This document shows, piece after piece, positions 1 to 5,687 of a stretch of DNA of 6,065 nucleotides. The first letter of the stretch is position 1. The number at the start of each line of letters is the position of its first letter. The stretch covers positions 1-6,065 of the forward strand of contig DAOWOF010000149.1 of assembly GCA_030642205.1 (NCBI GenBank), given 5' to 3'. A model generated the notes under the pieces. It ran no database searches and had not been told where the DNA came from. It was given only the letters and a program-made list of their open reading frames with translations. The DNA is from Desulfobacteraceae bacterium. GTDB lineage: Bacteria > Desulfobacterota > DSM-4660 > Desulfatiglandales > Desulfatiglandaceae. Made by a program: the position numbers and the translations under genes.

Positions 1-1281
1 ATTCCTGCTTAAATCCTGATTATTTTTCAATAGTTCTAATGCCTCAATAATCAGTTTATTTAGATCAAAGGATTGCGAATTAATGCTTTTCGGTTTGGCA
101 AAGAGCAAGAAATCATTTACCAAATGGTTGAGCCGGGAAATTTCCCTTGAAATAATATCCATCAGTCGTTTATTAACATCATTAATCCTCAACCCATCCT
201 TCAAGATCTGGATCGAACCACTAATCGCTGCCAAAGGATTCCTGACTTCATGAGCAATTCCAGCGGCAAAACCGCCAATTAAAGCCAGTCCTTCAACTTT
301 TTTCATTTCACCTTCTATTTGTTTTATTCTGGATATATCCTGAAAGATCAATATATATCCAGAATGATCTTCTTCTAAAGAAAGCTTTAATCGAGAAAGA
401 GATAATCTCAGATGAATCTTTTTACCCTTTGCGTATTCATATGGTAAATCAATAAAGGATGTCAATCCAGTATCATTCAGATATTTGGAAGTAAAGGGTA
501 AAATCTTATCTATATATTCCCCTTCGCAATCTATTTTCCGAATGCCAAAAATCTTTTCAGCCGCAGGATTATGAAGAATTATCTTTTTAGAACCATCCAA
601 TGCTATTAAAGCAACGGTAACACTTCTAATGATACTTTCATTAAGCGCCTCCAGCTTTTTGAAATCAACCTGTTTTGCATTTAATGCTACTTTTCCTTTT
701 TTTATCTGCTCTGAAAGATAACTGCTTAGATATGCTACAATATAAAATCCAAGGATATTGACTAATATAAGGTAAAAAAGATAAAAGCTCTGGTATTCTT
801 CAGCATACGATACCATATTCCCCAAGGGATGAATAATCCCATAGTAATGCAGATCCAGTAAAAGACCATAAAGGATGCTGCTACAGGAGGCAATGAAAAG
901 CCCCCCTCTCCGATAAAGCAGGATACTACCGTTTATAATAGTTAATATATATAAAAAAGAAAAAATACTTTCTATCCCGCCAGTAGTATAAATAATAGCG
1001 GTAATTAAAAGGATATCATTAAAGAGTTGAAAGTAGGCAAACCAAACAATTTTTTTAGATACTTTCAAATAAATGGCATAAAGAAAAGTAAAGAAATACA
1101 CTAAAGATATGAGCAGATAATGAAAGGTTTGAATATCTCCAAAATAGACTTGAGATTCCTTTATCTCAATAAATATATAGGCTCCCAGGATTAGAGAAAC
1201 AAATGCAACCCTCAAAAGCATTAGAGCCTGTAAACGCTTAAAAAGATCAGACTGCTTAAAATCCAGACTATCATTGCCCAT
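1..1281 (-). CDS. pilS: PilS-type membrane sensor histidine kinase, 3' end cut by window
   Basis: This is an open frame of 427 codons from an ATG at 1281-1279, running off the left edge without a stop. About six hydrophobic segments lie in the first 190 residues (near 21-38, 52-72, 79-98, 103-122, 127-145 and 166-186). A PAS-like domain follows at about 211-318 (it includes LHNPAAEKIFG), then a HisKA dimerisation domain with the H-box AGIAHEVRNPLAAISGS. His344 is the expected phosphorylated residue. The HATPase domain would lie beyond the window. Six helices plus PAS plus HisKA is the layout of PilS, which with PilR controls pilin transcription in Pseudomonas and many Desulfobacterota. Its place directly after pilC supports that name, though a ZraS/AtoS-like kinase is possible. 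The start has no good Shine-Dalgarno, but an in-frame TAG lies two codons upstream, and Met21 would sit at the mouth of the first helix. Confidence 0.82.
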   Translation of the reverse strand, partial: MGNDSLDFKQSDLFKRLQALMLLRVAFVSLILGAYIFIEIKESQVYFGDIQTFHYLLISLVYFFTFLYAIYLKVSKKIVWFAYFQLFNDILLITAIIYTTGGIESIFSFLYILTIINGSILLYRRGGLFIASCSSILYGLLLDLHYYGIIHPLGNMVSYAEEYQSFYLFYLILVNILGFYIVAYLSSYLSEQIKKGKVALNAKQVDFKKLEALNESIIRSVTVALIALDGSKKIILHNPAAEKIFGIRKIDCEGEYIDKILPFTSKYLNDTGLTSFIDLPYEYAKGKKIHLRLSLSRLKLSLEEDHSGYILIFQDISRIKQIEGEMKKVEGLALIGGFAAGIAHEVRNPLAAISGSIQILKDGLRINDVNKRLMDIISREISRLNHLVNDFLLFAKPKSINSQSFDLNKLIIEALELLKNNQDLSRN

Positions 1282-1396
1282 AGCTTGCTAGCCCATTGAC
1301 GTTATTGTTATAATCCCAAATCATAAAAGGAGATTATAATAATTTATTTATGGATAGAGGAGTGTGGATTTATCTTGAAATCTTTTTACAAAAGCA
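1282..1396 (-). other. Gap between pilC and the sensor kinase gene
   Basis: These 115 AT-rich bases separate two co-directional genes. On the minus strand there is a perfect TATAAT at 1338-1333, but the expected -35 position (around 1361-1356) reads TCCTCT, so an internal promoter for the kinase is not well supported. No GC-rich hairpin followed by a T-run is visible, so read-through from pilC is the simplest view. Confidence 0.4.
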
Positions 1397-2605
1397 TCAT
1401 CCCATTGCGGCAGCCATTTTAAAAATTGGAAGATACATAGCAATTACCAATCCACCAATCGATCCTCCTAAAAAAACCATTAAAAGAGGTTCCAGCATAG
1501 ACGTCAGAGCCTCAACAGCAGTATCAACTTCATCATCATAAAAATCCGCTATCTTCTCAAGCATGATATCCAGGGCTCCAGTAGCCTCGCCAACAGCAAT
1601 CATCTGGACTACCATGCTGGGAAAAATATCTGTTTCTCCAAGTGGATCTGCAATTGTTTGTCCCTCAGCGATACTGGATCGAACATCAAAGATCACTTCC
1701 TCCAGCACAACATTACCCGATGTCTTGGCCACTATTTCCAGGGCATCAAGTATTGGGACGCCACTACTAATCATGGTGCCCAGGGTCCTGGTGAATCTGG
1801 CTACGGCAGTTTTTCTTAAAAGATCTCCAAAAACAGGCAAACGAAGGGATAACTTATCAGTCACCATCCTTCCTTTAGTAGTTTTTCTATATTTTTTAAA
1901 TGCATAAATTAATCCGCCCATCGCTAAAAGACACCAGTGGATATTCCCCTTTAGAAAGTCGCTCATATTCACAACAATTTGGGTTGGAACAGGCAGTGCA
2001 GATCCAAAACTTGAGAACATATCCTGAAAAACAGGAATGACAAAGATAAGGATAACAGCTATAACGAGGGCAGCTATAATTAATACTACAAGAGGATACA
2101 TCATGGCGCCCTTGATTTGAGATTTCAGCTTTTCGGCCTTCTCAATAAAAGCTGCCAAGCGTTGCAGAATCGTATCCAGGATACCGCCAACTTCACCAGC
2201 AGCAATTAGATTCACAAAAAGATCATCAAATATATCAGGAAATTTCTTCATAGCTTCCGCGAGAGTAGACCCACTTTCCACATCTTTGGTAATGGCCTTA
2301 AGGACACCCTTGAAAGTTGTATTTTCGGTCTGTTCCGCGAGTATATTAAGGCCTTGGATCAAAGGTAGACCCGCATCAATCATAGTAGAAAATTGTCTGG
2401 TAAAAATTACAATATCTTTAGTTTTGACTTTTGGCTGCATAAAAGCCACATTTGCAAAAAGGTCTTTTGGCTTTAGCTTGATTTTTTTTACGGTTAGATT
2501 ACGCCCTTTCAATTGCATCAAGGCAATCTTTTCATTAGCAGCCTCAACTTCTTCTTTAAGGATCCGGCCCCTCTTGTTTTCCGCAACAACCTTGTAGATT
2601 GGCAT
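1397..2605 (-). CDS. pilC: Type IV pilus inner-membrane platform protein PilC (GspF family)
   Basis: A complete 402-residue protein of the PilC/GspF family, which usually has about 400 residues. It forms the inner-membrane platform that couples the PilB/PilT ATPases to pilin assembly and retraction. After an N-terminal region it has two T2SF repeats. The first, from about residue 66, shows FTRQFSTMIDAGLPL and AAGEVGG (135-141). The second, from about 270, shows FTRTLGTMISSGVPIL (271-286) and AVGEATG (337-343). Hydrophobic segments lie near 168-193, 223-236 and 371-395, giving the usual three-helix topology. The ATG is fixed by an AAGGAGG Shine-Dalgarno at 2618-2612, six bases upstream. It is the first gene of its unit here: pilB and pilT are not upstream, where a 614-base divergent spacer lies instead. 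A PilS-type kinase gene follows after 115 bases. GspF of type II secretion is the alternative; the PilS neighbour favours the pilus. Confidence 0.93.
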   Translation of the reverse strand: MPIYKVVAENKRGRILKEEVEAANEKIALMQLKGRNLTVKKIKLKPKDLFANVAFMQPKVKTKDIVIFTRQFSTMIDAGLPLIQGLNILAEQTENTTFKGVLKAITKDVESGSTLAEAMKKFPDIFDDLFVNLIAAGEVGGILDTILQRLAAFIEKAEKLKSQIKGAMMYPLVVLIIAALVIAVILIFVIPVFQDMFSSFGSALPVPTQIVVNMSDFLKGNIHWCLLAMGGLIYAFKKYRKTTKGRMVTDKLSLRLPVFGDLLRKTAVARFTRTLGTMISSGVPILDALEIVAKTSGNVVLEEVIFDVRSSIAEGQTIADPLGETDIFPSMVVQMIAVGEATGALDIMLEKIADFYDDEVDTAVEALTSMLEPLLMVFLGGSIGGLVIAMYLPIFKMAAAMG

Positions 2606-2611
2606 AATGAG

Positions 2612-2618
2612 CCTCCTT
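2612..2618 (-). promoter_or_regulatory. Ribosome binding site of pilC
   Basis: AAGGAGG on the minus strand, six bases before the pilC ATG. It is a near-perfect Shine-Dalgarno and settles the start codon. Confidence 0.85.
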
Positions 2619-2655
2619 ATTCCGTTAACTTAATAATGATTTTTAAATAGTTTAT

Positions 2656-2703
2656 TTGATACCTTTATTTAACTCTTGGCCAAGCCTGATAAACTAATAT
2701 AAA
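2656..2703. promoter_or_regulatory. Possible back-to-back promoters sharing a palindrome
   Basis: The 10-bp palindrome CTTGGCCAAG (2675-2684) contains TTGGCC on both strands. Rightward, TTGGCC (2676-2681) is followed after 16 bases by TATAAA (2698-2703). That would start transcription near 2710, just before the GC-rich block. Leftward, TTGGCC (2683-2678) is followed after 16 bases by TATCAA (2661-2656), which would serve pilC with a leader of about 45 bases. The -35 match is only four of six, so both are tentative. Confidence 0.35.
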
Positions 2704-2704
2704 G

Positions 2705-2885
2705 TCCATCAACAAACCAAGGGGCTGTCTGCGCGCGGCGCTCACTTAGTAGACGAATAAACCCCAGTCTGGGATGGAACCATTTGGATTTACTTCAAAT
2801 AGCGGGGAGGGAGTGGAAACCCTTCGCCGCCGAATAATAAAGGAGTAAAGCGGCTTTCTACGAGATTAGCAAGCCTAAATCTAAA
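2705..2885 (+). ncRNA. Candidate structured RNA, family not recognised
   Basis: A GC-rich, hairpin-dense block in otherwise AT-rich DNA, with no convincing reading frame. Visible pairings are: GGGG 2721-2724 with CCCC 2762-2765, enclosing GTCT 2727-2730 with AGAC 2751-2754; ATTTGGA 2782-2788 with TTCAAAT 2794-2800 around a five-base loop (one G-U pair); and a ten-pair stem 2802-2811 with 2820-2830 (one bulged G at 2826) closing on an eight-base loop. A weaker option at the 3' side is GGCTT 2852-2856 with AAGCC 2871-2875. The plus strand is preferred because a possible promoter (TTGGCC, 16 bases, TATAAA) ends just upstream. The minus strand, as a pilC leader, is not excluded. It does not show the signatures of tmRNA, RNase P RNA or SRP RNA; a divergent 6S-like RNA cannot be ruled out. 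No clear terminator marks its 3' end, so the ends are approximate. Confidence 0.5.
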
Positions 2886-2998
2886 TAATTCAATATTTCC
2901 AAATCACTCTATCCATTAAAAGAAATTGATCAAAAACCTGTTCATGTTTAAAGATACATTATTTTTTTACTTTTTAATAGCTTATGCTGATATATTCC

Positions 2999-3029
2999 TT
3001 GACAAAAGGTGCACACAAAATGGTATATG
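2999..3029 (+). promoter_or_regulatory. Possible promoter of the biotin carrier and carboxyltransferase operon
   Basis: A perfect -35 box TTGACA (2999-3004) precedes an extended -10-like TGGTATATG (TG at 3021-3022, hexamer 3024-3029). The spacer is 19 bases, longer than ideal, and the hexamer is only a fair match, so the call rests mainly on the -35 box and its position upstream of the operon. The leader would be about 185 bases. Confidence 0.35.
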
Positions 3030-3044
3030 TTTTCAACACATATA
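3024..3044. repeat. 7-bp inverted repeat overlapping the possible -10 box
   Basis: TATATGT (3024-3030) and ACATATA (3038-3044) are exact inverted copies separated by seven bases. The position over the candidate -10 element would suit an operator. The sequence is low in complexity, so chance is a real alternative. Confidence 0.3.
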
Positions 3045-3092
3045 TTAAAATTAATTCTAGTTGTTTGCAATTTTAGATGTTAAGAATAGTCT

Positions 3093-3116
3093 TTGAAACC
3101 ATTGAAAATGGTTCAA
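3093..3116 (+). promoter_or_regulatory. Leader hairpin 1 (AACCATT / AATGGTT)
   Basis: AACCATT (3097-3103) pairs perfectly with AATGGTT (3107-3113) around a three-base loop. After one bulged A the stem continues with TTG (3093-3095) and CAA (3114-3116). No T-run follows, so it is not a typical terminator. It could be an mRNA leader structure or a protein-binding site. Confidence 0.4.
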
Positions 3117-3148
3117 TTTCGTTTATGCTCAAGGAAGGGTAAAATTTA

Positions 3149-3169
3149 ATGGACTTTTTACAAGTCCAT
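3149..3169 (+). promoter_or_regulatory. Leader hairpin 2 (ATGGACTT / AAGTCCAT)
   Basis: An eight-base perfect inverted repeat, ATGGACTT (3149-3156) and AAGTCCAT (3162-3169), with a five-base loop. It lies 36 bases before the Shine-Dalgarno of the biotin carrier gene. No T-run follows it, so a role in mRNA stability or translation control is more likely than termination. Confidence 0.45.
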
Positions 3170-3205
3170 CATAATTTTAGGATCTGCATTTAAACATTAT
3201 ATATT

Positions 3206-3211
3206 AGGAGG
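3206..3211 (+). promoter_or_regulatory. Ribosome binding site selecting a GTG start
   Basis: AGGAGG eight bases before the GTG at 3220. There is no ATG at a suitable distance, so this site decides the non-ATG start of the biotin carrier gene. Confidence 0.85.
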
Positions 3212-3219
3212 AATTAACA

Positions 3220-3432
3220 GTGAGTGATATTACGGCTCCAATGGGTGGAAAAATTATTGATATTAAAGTTAAGGTTGGTGATTCTGTCAATGAAGGAGAT
3301 GAAATTGTAATCCTTGAAGCAATGAAAATGGAACTCCCCGTGGTATCTGACGATGCAGGAACAGTCAAAGAAATTAAATGCGCAAATGGCGACGCTGTTG
3401 AAGCTGAAACTGTTTTGGTAATTCTTGAATAA
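3220..3432 (+). CDS. Minimal biotin carboxyl carrier protein
   Basis: A 70-residue protein that is a biotinyl (biotin/lipoyl attachment) domain and nothing more. The hallmark EAMKM motif is at 33-37, with Lys36 the expected biotinylation site. The preceding APMGGKI and the GD(x)V repeats around 20-23 and 57-60 mark the two half-barrels. As the mobile carrier it would take CO2 from the carboxyltransferase encoded next and deliver it to the membrane beta subunit. MmdC and OadA carriers usually have an Ala/Pro-rich linker before the domain. It is absent here, which makes this protein closer in size to the short BCCP-like carriers annotated in many bacteria. The start is GTG with a strong Shine-Dalgarno. 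The stop is 66 bases before the carboxyltransferase start, so both are probably in one operon. No biotin carboxylase gene is present, which favours decarboxylase over ATP-dependent carboxylase. Confidence 0.92.
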   Translation: MSDITAPMGGKIIDIKVKVGDSVNEGDEIVILEAMKMELPVVSDDAGTVKEIKCANGDAVEAETVLVILE

Positions 3433-3486
3433 ACACTAGGTAATTGCTTCTATAATTACACTTGACATTTTTTTAAACATAATCCT

Positions 3487-3491
3487 GGAGG
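3487..3491 (+). promoter_or_regulatory. Ribosome binding site selecting a TTG start
   Basis: GGAGG seven bases before the TTG at 3499. The protein then begins with MDIEDKIKEL, matching the usual N-terminal helix of this family, so TTG is the likely start. Confidence 0.78.
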
Positions 3492-3498
3492 TTCCCTG

Positions 3499-5049
3499 TT
3501 GGACATAGAAGATAAAATCAAGGAACTTGAAATAAGAAAAGAGCAAGCCAGACTTGGCGGTGGACAAACACGTATTGACCAGCAACATGCCAAAGGAAAA
3601 TTAACTGCCAGAGAAAGGATCGATTATCTTCTGGATGAAGGTAGTTTTGAAGAGATTGACGAATTTGTAGTACATCGCTGTCACGATTTCGGGATGGCGG
3701 AAAAAAAGATTCCTGGAGACGGCGTTGTCACTGGTTATGGAACTATCAATGGGAGGACGATTTTTGTCTTCGCCCAGGATTTTACTGTATTTGGAGGATC
3801 CTTAAGTGGGCCTTTAAGTGAAAAGATCTGTAAGGTTATGGATCTCGCCCTTAAAAATCAAGCGCCTGTTATCGGTCTGAATGATTCTGGTGGAGCCAGG
3901 ATTCAGGAGGGAGTAGTTAGCCTGGGCGGCTATGGGGAAATATTCAGAAGGAATGTATGGTCATCCGGAGTTATTCCTCAGATATCAGTCATTATGGGTC
4001 CATGCGCGGGAGGAGCAGTATATTCACCTGCCCTTACTGATTTCACAGTTATGGTCAAAAAAACCAGCAATATGTTTATCACCGGCCCTCAGGTAATTAA
4101 GACAGTAACTTCAGAAGAAGTAACTGCAGAGGCCCTTGGTGGAGCAATGACCCATAATACCAAAAGTGGGGTAGCTCATTTTGCCGAGGAATCAGATAAC
4201 GCGGCCCTGGACAGGATAAAAGAACTGCTTCAATATCTGCCGCAAAATTACAGGGAAACCCCTCCCAAGATTAAATGTACTGACGATCCGAACAGAATCG
4301 ATGAATCATTGAATACTGTTGTTCCTTCCAATCCAAGAATGCCTTATGATATACGGAAGATTATCCGTCCGGTGCTGGATAATAAGACATTCTTTGAGGT
4401 ACAGAAATATTTTGCAAAAAACATGGTTACAGGCTTCGGGCGCTTAAATGGAATTGTAGTTGGTATTGTTGCCAATCAACCATTAGCCCTGGCGGGTTGC
4501 CTTGATATTAACGCCTCAATAAAATGTGCTCGTTTTGTGAGGACATGTGACTGTTTTAATATACCCCTGGTTACTTTTGTAGATGTCCCTGGCTATCTAC
4601 CGGGAGTCAATCAGGAACATGGTGGAATTATTAAGCATGGTGCTAAAATAATTTTCGCATATTGCGAGGCCACTGTTCCCAAAATCACCGTTATCACGCG
4701 TAAAGCTTACGGAGGAGCTTATGATGTAATGTCCAGCAAACACCATGGAGGAGATATTAATTTTGCTTATCCAACCGCTGAGATTGCTGTCATGGGTCCC
4801 GATGGTGCAGTTAGTATTGTATTTCGAAAAGAATTGGCCGAATCCAAAGATCCGGAAGAAACCAGGAAGAAACTAGTTGAGGAGTATCGCAATAATTTTG
4901 CAAGCCCTTTTAAGGCAGCGGAACTCGGATATATTGATAAAATAATACTTCCTGAAAAGACCAGACCACGTTTAATTAAGGCATTGAATATGCTTATAAA
5001 TAAAAAAGAATCTATTCCGGAGAGAAGGCACGGAAACATTCCTCTTTAG
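3499..5049 (+). CDS. mmdA: Acyl-CoA carboxyltransferase, methylmalonyl-CoA decarboxylase alpha / PccB type
   Basis: A complete 516-residue crotonase-fold carboxyltransferase, the normal length for MmdA and PccB. It moves the carboxyl group between methylmalonyl-CoA and biotin in the cytoplasm. The N-terminal half carries GGGQTRIDQQHAKGKLTARER (20-40), the oxyanion-hole motif NDSGGARIQEG (128-138) and MGPCAGGAVYSPALTDF (166-182). The C-terminal half carries DVPGYLPG (362-369) and RKAYGGAYDVMSSK (401-414), and the protein ends in the family-typical RHGNIPL. Asp409 in GGAYDVM appears to match the residue (Asp422 in Streptomyces PccB) that favours propionyl over acetyl substrates. The neighbouring biotin carrier, the missing biotin carboxylase and the sodium-pump beta subunit converging from the right favour a decarboxylase role over a PccB role. 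Propionyl-CoA carboxylase or a transcarboxylase subunit remains possible. The start is TTG with GGAGG seven bases upstream. Confidence 0.92.
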   Translation: MDIEDKIKELEIRKEQARLGGGQTRIDQQHAKGKLTARERIDYLLDEGSFEEIDEFVVHRCHDFGMAEKKIPGDGVVTGYGTINGRTIFVFAQDFTVFGGSLSGPLSEKICKVMDLALKNQAPVIGLNDSGGARIQEGVVSLGGYGEIFRRNVWSSGVIPQISVIMGPCAGGAVYSPALTDFTVMVKKTSNMFITGPQVIKTVTSEEVTAEALGGAMTHNTKSGVAHFAEESDNAALDRIKELLQYLPQNYRETPPKIKCTDDPNRIDESLNTVVPSNPRMPYDIRKIIRPVLDNKTFFEVQKYFAKNMVTGFGRLNGIVVGIVANQPLALAGCLDINASIKCARFVRTCDCFNIPLVTFVDVPGYLPGVNQEHGGIIKHGAKIIFAYCEATVPKITVITRKAYGGAYDVMSSKHHGGDINFAYPTAEIAVMGPDGAVSIVFRKELAESKDPEETRKKLVEEYRNNFASPFKAAELGYIDKIILPEKTRPRLIKALNMLINKKESIPERRHGNIPL

Positions 5050-5052
5050 GAA

Positions 5053-5071
5053 AATCTTTAGAAAAAAGATT
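5053..5071 (+). other. Weak AT hairpin after the carboxyltransferase gene
   Basis: AATCTTT (5053-5059) and AAAGATT (5065-5071) form a seven-pair, mostly A-T stem just after the stop codon. It is too weak to terminate alone and may be a 3' end structure upstream of the main terminator. Confidence 0.25.
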
Positions 5072-5084
5072 CTTTATGTATAAA

Positions 5085-5120
5085 GAAACGGCGTTGTAAA
5101 GATTTTTACAACGCCGTTTC
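5085..5120. terminator. Bidirectional terminator between converging operons
   Basis: A perfect 16-bp inverted repeat (5085-5100 and 5105-5120; core ACGGCGTTGT) has a four-base loop. After one mismatch it extends by about five A-T pairs. T-rich sequence lies at the 3' side on both strands, although neither T-run is long. It sits between the carboxyltransferase stop (5049) and the minus-strand stop (5204), so it can end both transcripts. Confidence 0.82.
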
Positions 5121-5136
5121 CTTATATGATTATAGG

Positions 5137-5222
5137 AGTCTTCGCTTACCTCCCTTTTACCAGCTAACACCCAATTTTATTTTATCGGCTTTTGCTAACT
5201 CTTTTAATTCTTAGCGAAGACT
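5137..5222. repeat. 10-bp inverted repeat flanking the end of the small exported protein gene
   Basis: AGTCTTCGCT (5137-5146) and AGCGAAGACT (5213-5222) are exact inverted copies separated by 66 bases. One arm overlaps the last codons of the minus-strand gene that stops at 5204. It could be an mRNA 3' end stem, but the long loop makes this uncertain. Confidence 0.35.
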
Positions 5223-5650
5223 GATATTATTTTTCCCGATATAGTCATTCCAACTAATAAAAGCATTAATACAATAAAAACTCCTATATACCTGAGGACG
5301 AGAGTTCCTATAATCCAGGTCCAACTATCCTTGACAATCATAATTTTAGTGCTTTTATCCATTCCCTTGTAAATAGTAATGGAGTGCCATGGTCGATTAC
5401 CATCATCTTCTATATACGTAGAATCCTTCCAGTCCCGATATTTTATATCAGGTAAACCTTTTAGTGTTTCTTTGTAATAATCTAGCGCATCATTATGTGT
5501 TAATTCAGTTTGCAATTCCAGTTTTGAATCTGATTTAGTAATGATTTCACCTTTTGGAACAAGAGATACCCCCAGAAAATTTTCTGCTTCTGAATAGGAA
5601 GGCAATAAAAGCATAATCAATAGAATGGAAAGAAAAATATTATTTTTCAT
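5204..5650 (-). CDS. Exported single-span membrane protein, possible OadG-like gamma subunit
   Basis: A 148-residue protein of unrecognised family. An N-terminal signal peptide is clear: MKNN, a hydrophobic core, then SYSEA with likely cleavage after Ala22. Next is an 85-90 residue soluble segment rich in charged and aromatic residues (DWKDSTYIEDDGNRPWHSIT around 73-92), predicted to lie outside the cytoplasmic membrane. A C-terminal membrane helix follows (about 112-135), with a short tail GKIISVFAKN. That helix, with its GVFIVLMLLL run, recalls the single helix of OadG/MmdD gamma subunits, which anchor the alpha and beta parts of sodium-pump decarboxylases. OadG normally starts with this helix and has no signal peptide, so the layout is unusual. 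The gene follows the beta-subunit gene by 37 bases in the same direction, and AAGGA lies seven bases before its ATG. The operon position makes a pump role plausible, but the function is inferred. Confidence 0.6.
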   Translation of the reverse strand: MKNNIFLSILLIMLLLPSYSEAENFLGVSLVPKGEIITKSDSKLELQTELTHNDALDYYKETLKGLPDIKYRDWKDSTYIEDDGNRPWHSITIYKGMDKSTKIMIVKDSWTWIIGTLVLRYIGVFIVLMLLLVGMTISGKIISVFAKN

Positions 5651-5687
5651 TTTTATATCCTTTTTTTGTCAAGTGAAAAGCATTTAT

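Larger units (their letters stand above)
2886..3205 (+). other. AT-rich upstream and leader region of the biotin carrier operon
   Basis: This is the rest of the 614-base spacer. It holds no coding frame that I can support. It contains a possible promoter near 2999-3029, a 7-bp inverted repeat overlapping it, and two hairpins (3093-3116 and 3149-3169) in what would be the mRNA leader. The first half, up to about 2998, shows only AT-rich sequence with a T-run near 2962-2968. Confidence 0.5.

Noticed and set aside
1333..1338. Internal promoter for the sensor kinase from a perfect TATAAT on the minus strand
   Set aside because: There is no recognisable -35 box at 16-18 bases, and AT-rich sequence gives such hexamers by chance.
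1350..1541. 63-codon plus-strand open frame at the 3' end of pilC
   Set aside because: It is mostly antisense to pilC, has no Shine-Dalgarno and resembles no known protein; pilC explains the sequence.
1563..1907. 114-codon plus-strand open frame
   Set aside because: It lies wholly inside pilC on the opposite strand, and its composition is that of a shadow frame.
2286..2597. 103-codon plus-strand open frame
   Set aside because: It is antisense to the pilC N-terminal region, with no ribosome binding site and no family resemblance.
2774..2848. 24-codon plus-strand frame (MEPFGFTSNSG...) inside the GC-rich block
   Set aside because: No Shine-Dalgarno precedes it and it spans two strong hairpins; the RNA reading fits better. 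Ribosome profiling would decide.
2721..2875. tmRNA, suggested by the GGGGCTG at the 5' side
   Set aside because: No T-arm TTCGANTC, no CCA end and no tag frame ending in ALAA are visible; the 5' similarity is only seven bases.
2705..2885. 6S RNA
   Set aside because: The length would fit, but I could not find a long closing stem joining the 5' and 3' ends or the central open bubble. It is kept as an open alternative, not a call.
3093..3116. BirA-type operator, because TTGAAACC...GGTTCAA recalls its half-sites
   Set aside because: Known BirA sites have a spacer of about 15 bases between half-sites; here it is far shorter and the element reads as a simple hairpin.
4767..5039. 90-codon minus-strand open frame
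   Set aside because: It is antisense to the strongly conserved C-terminus of the carboxyltransferase, so it is a shadow.
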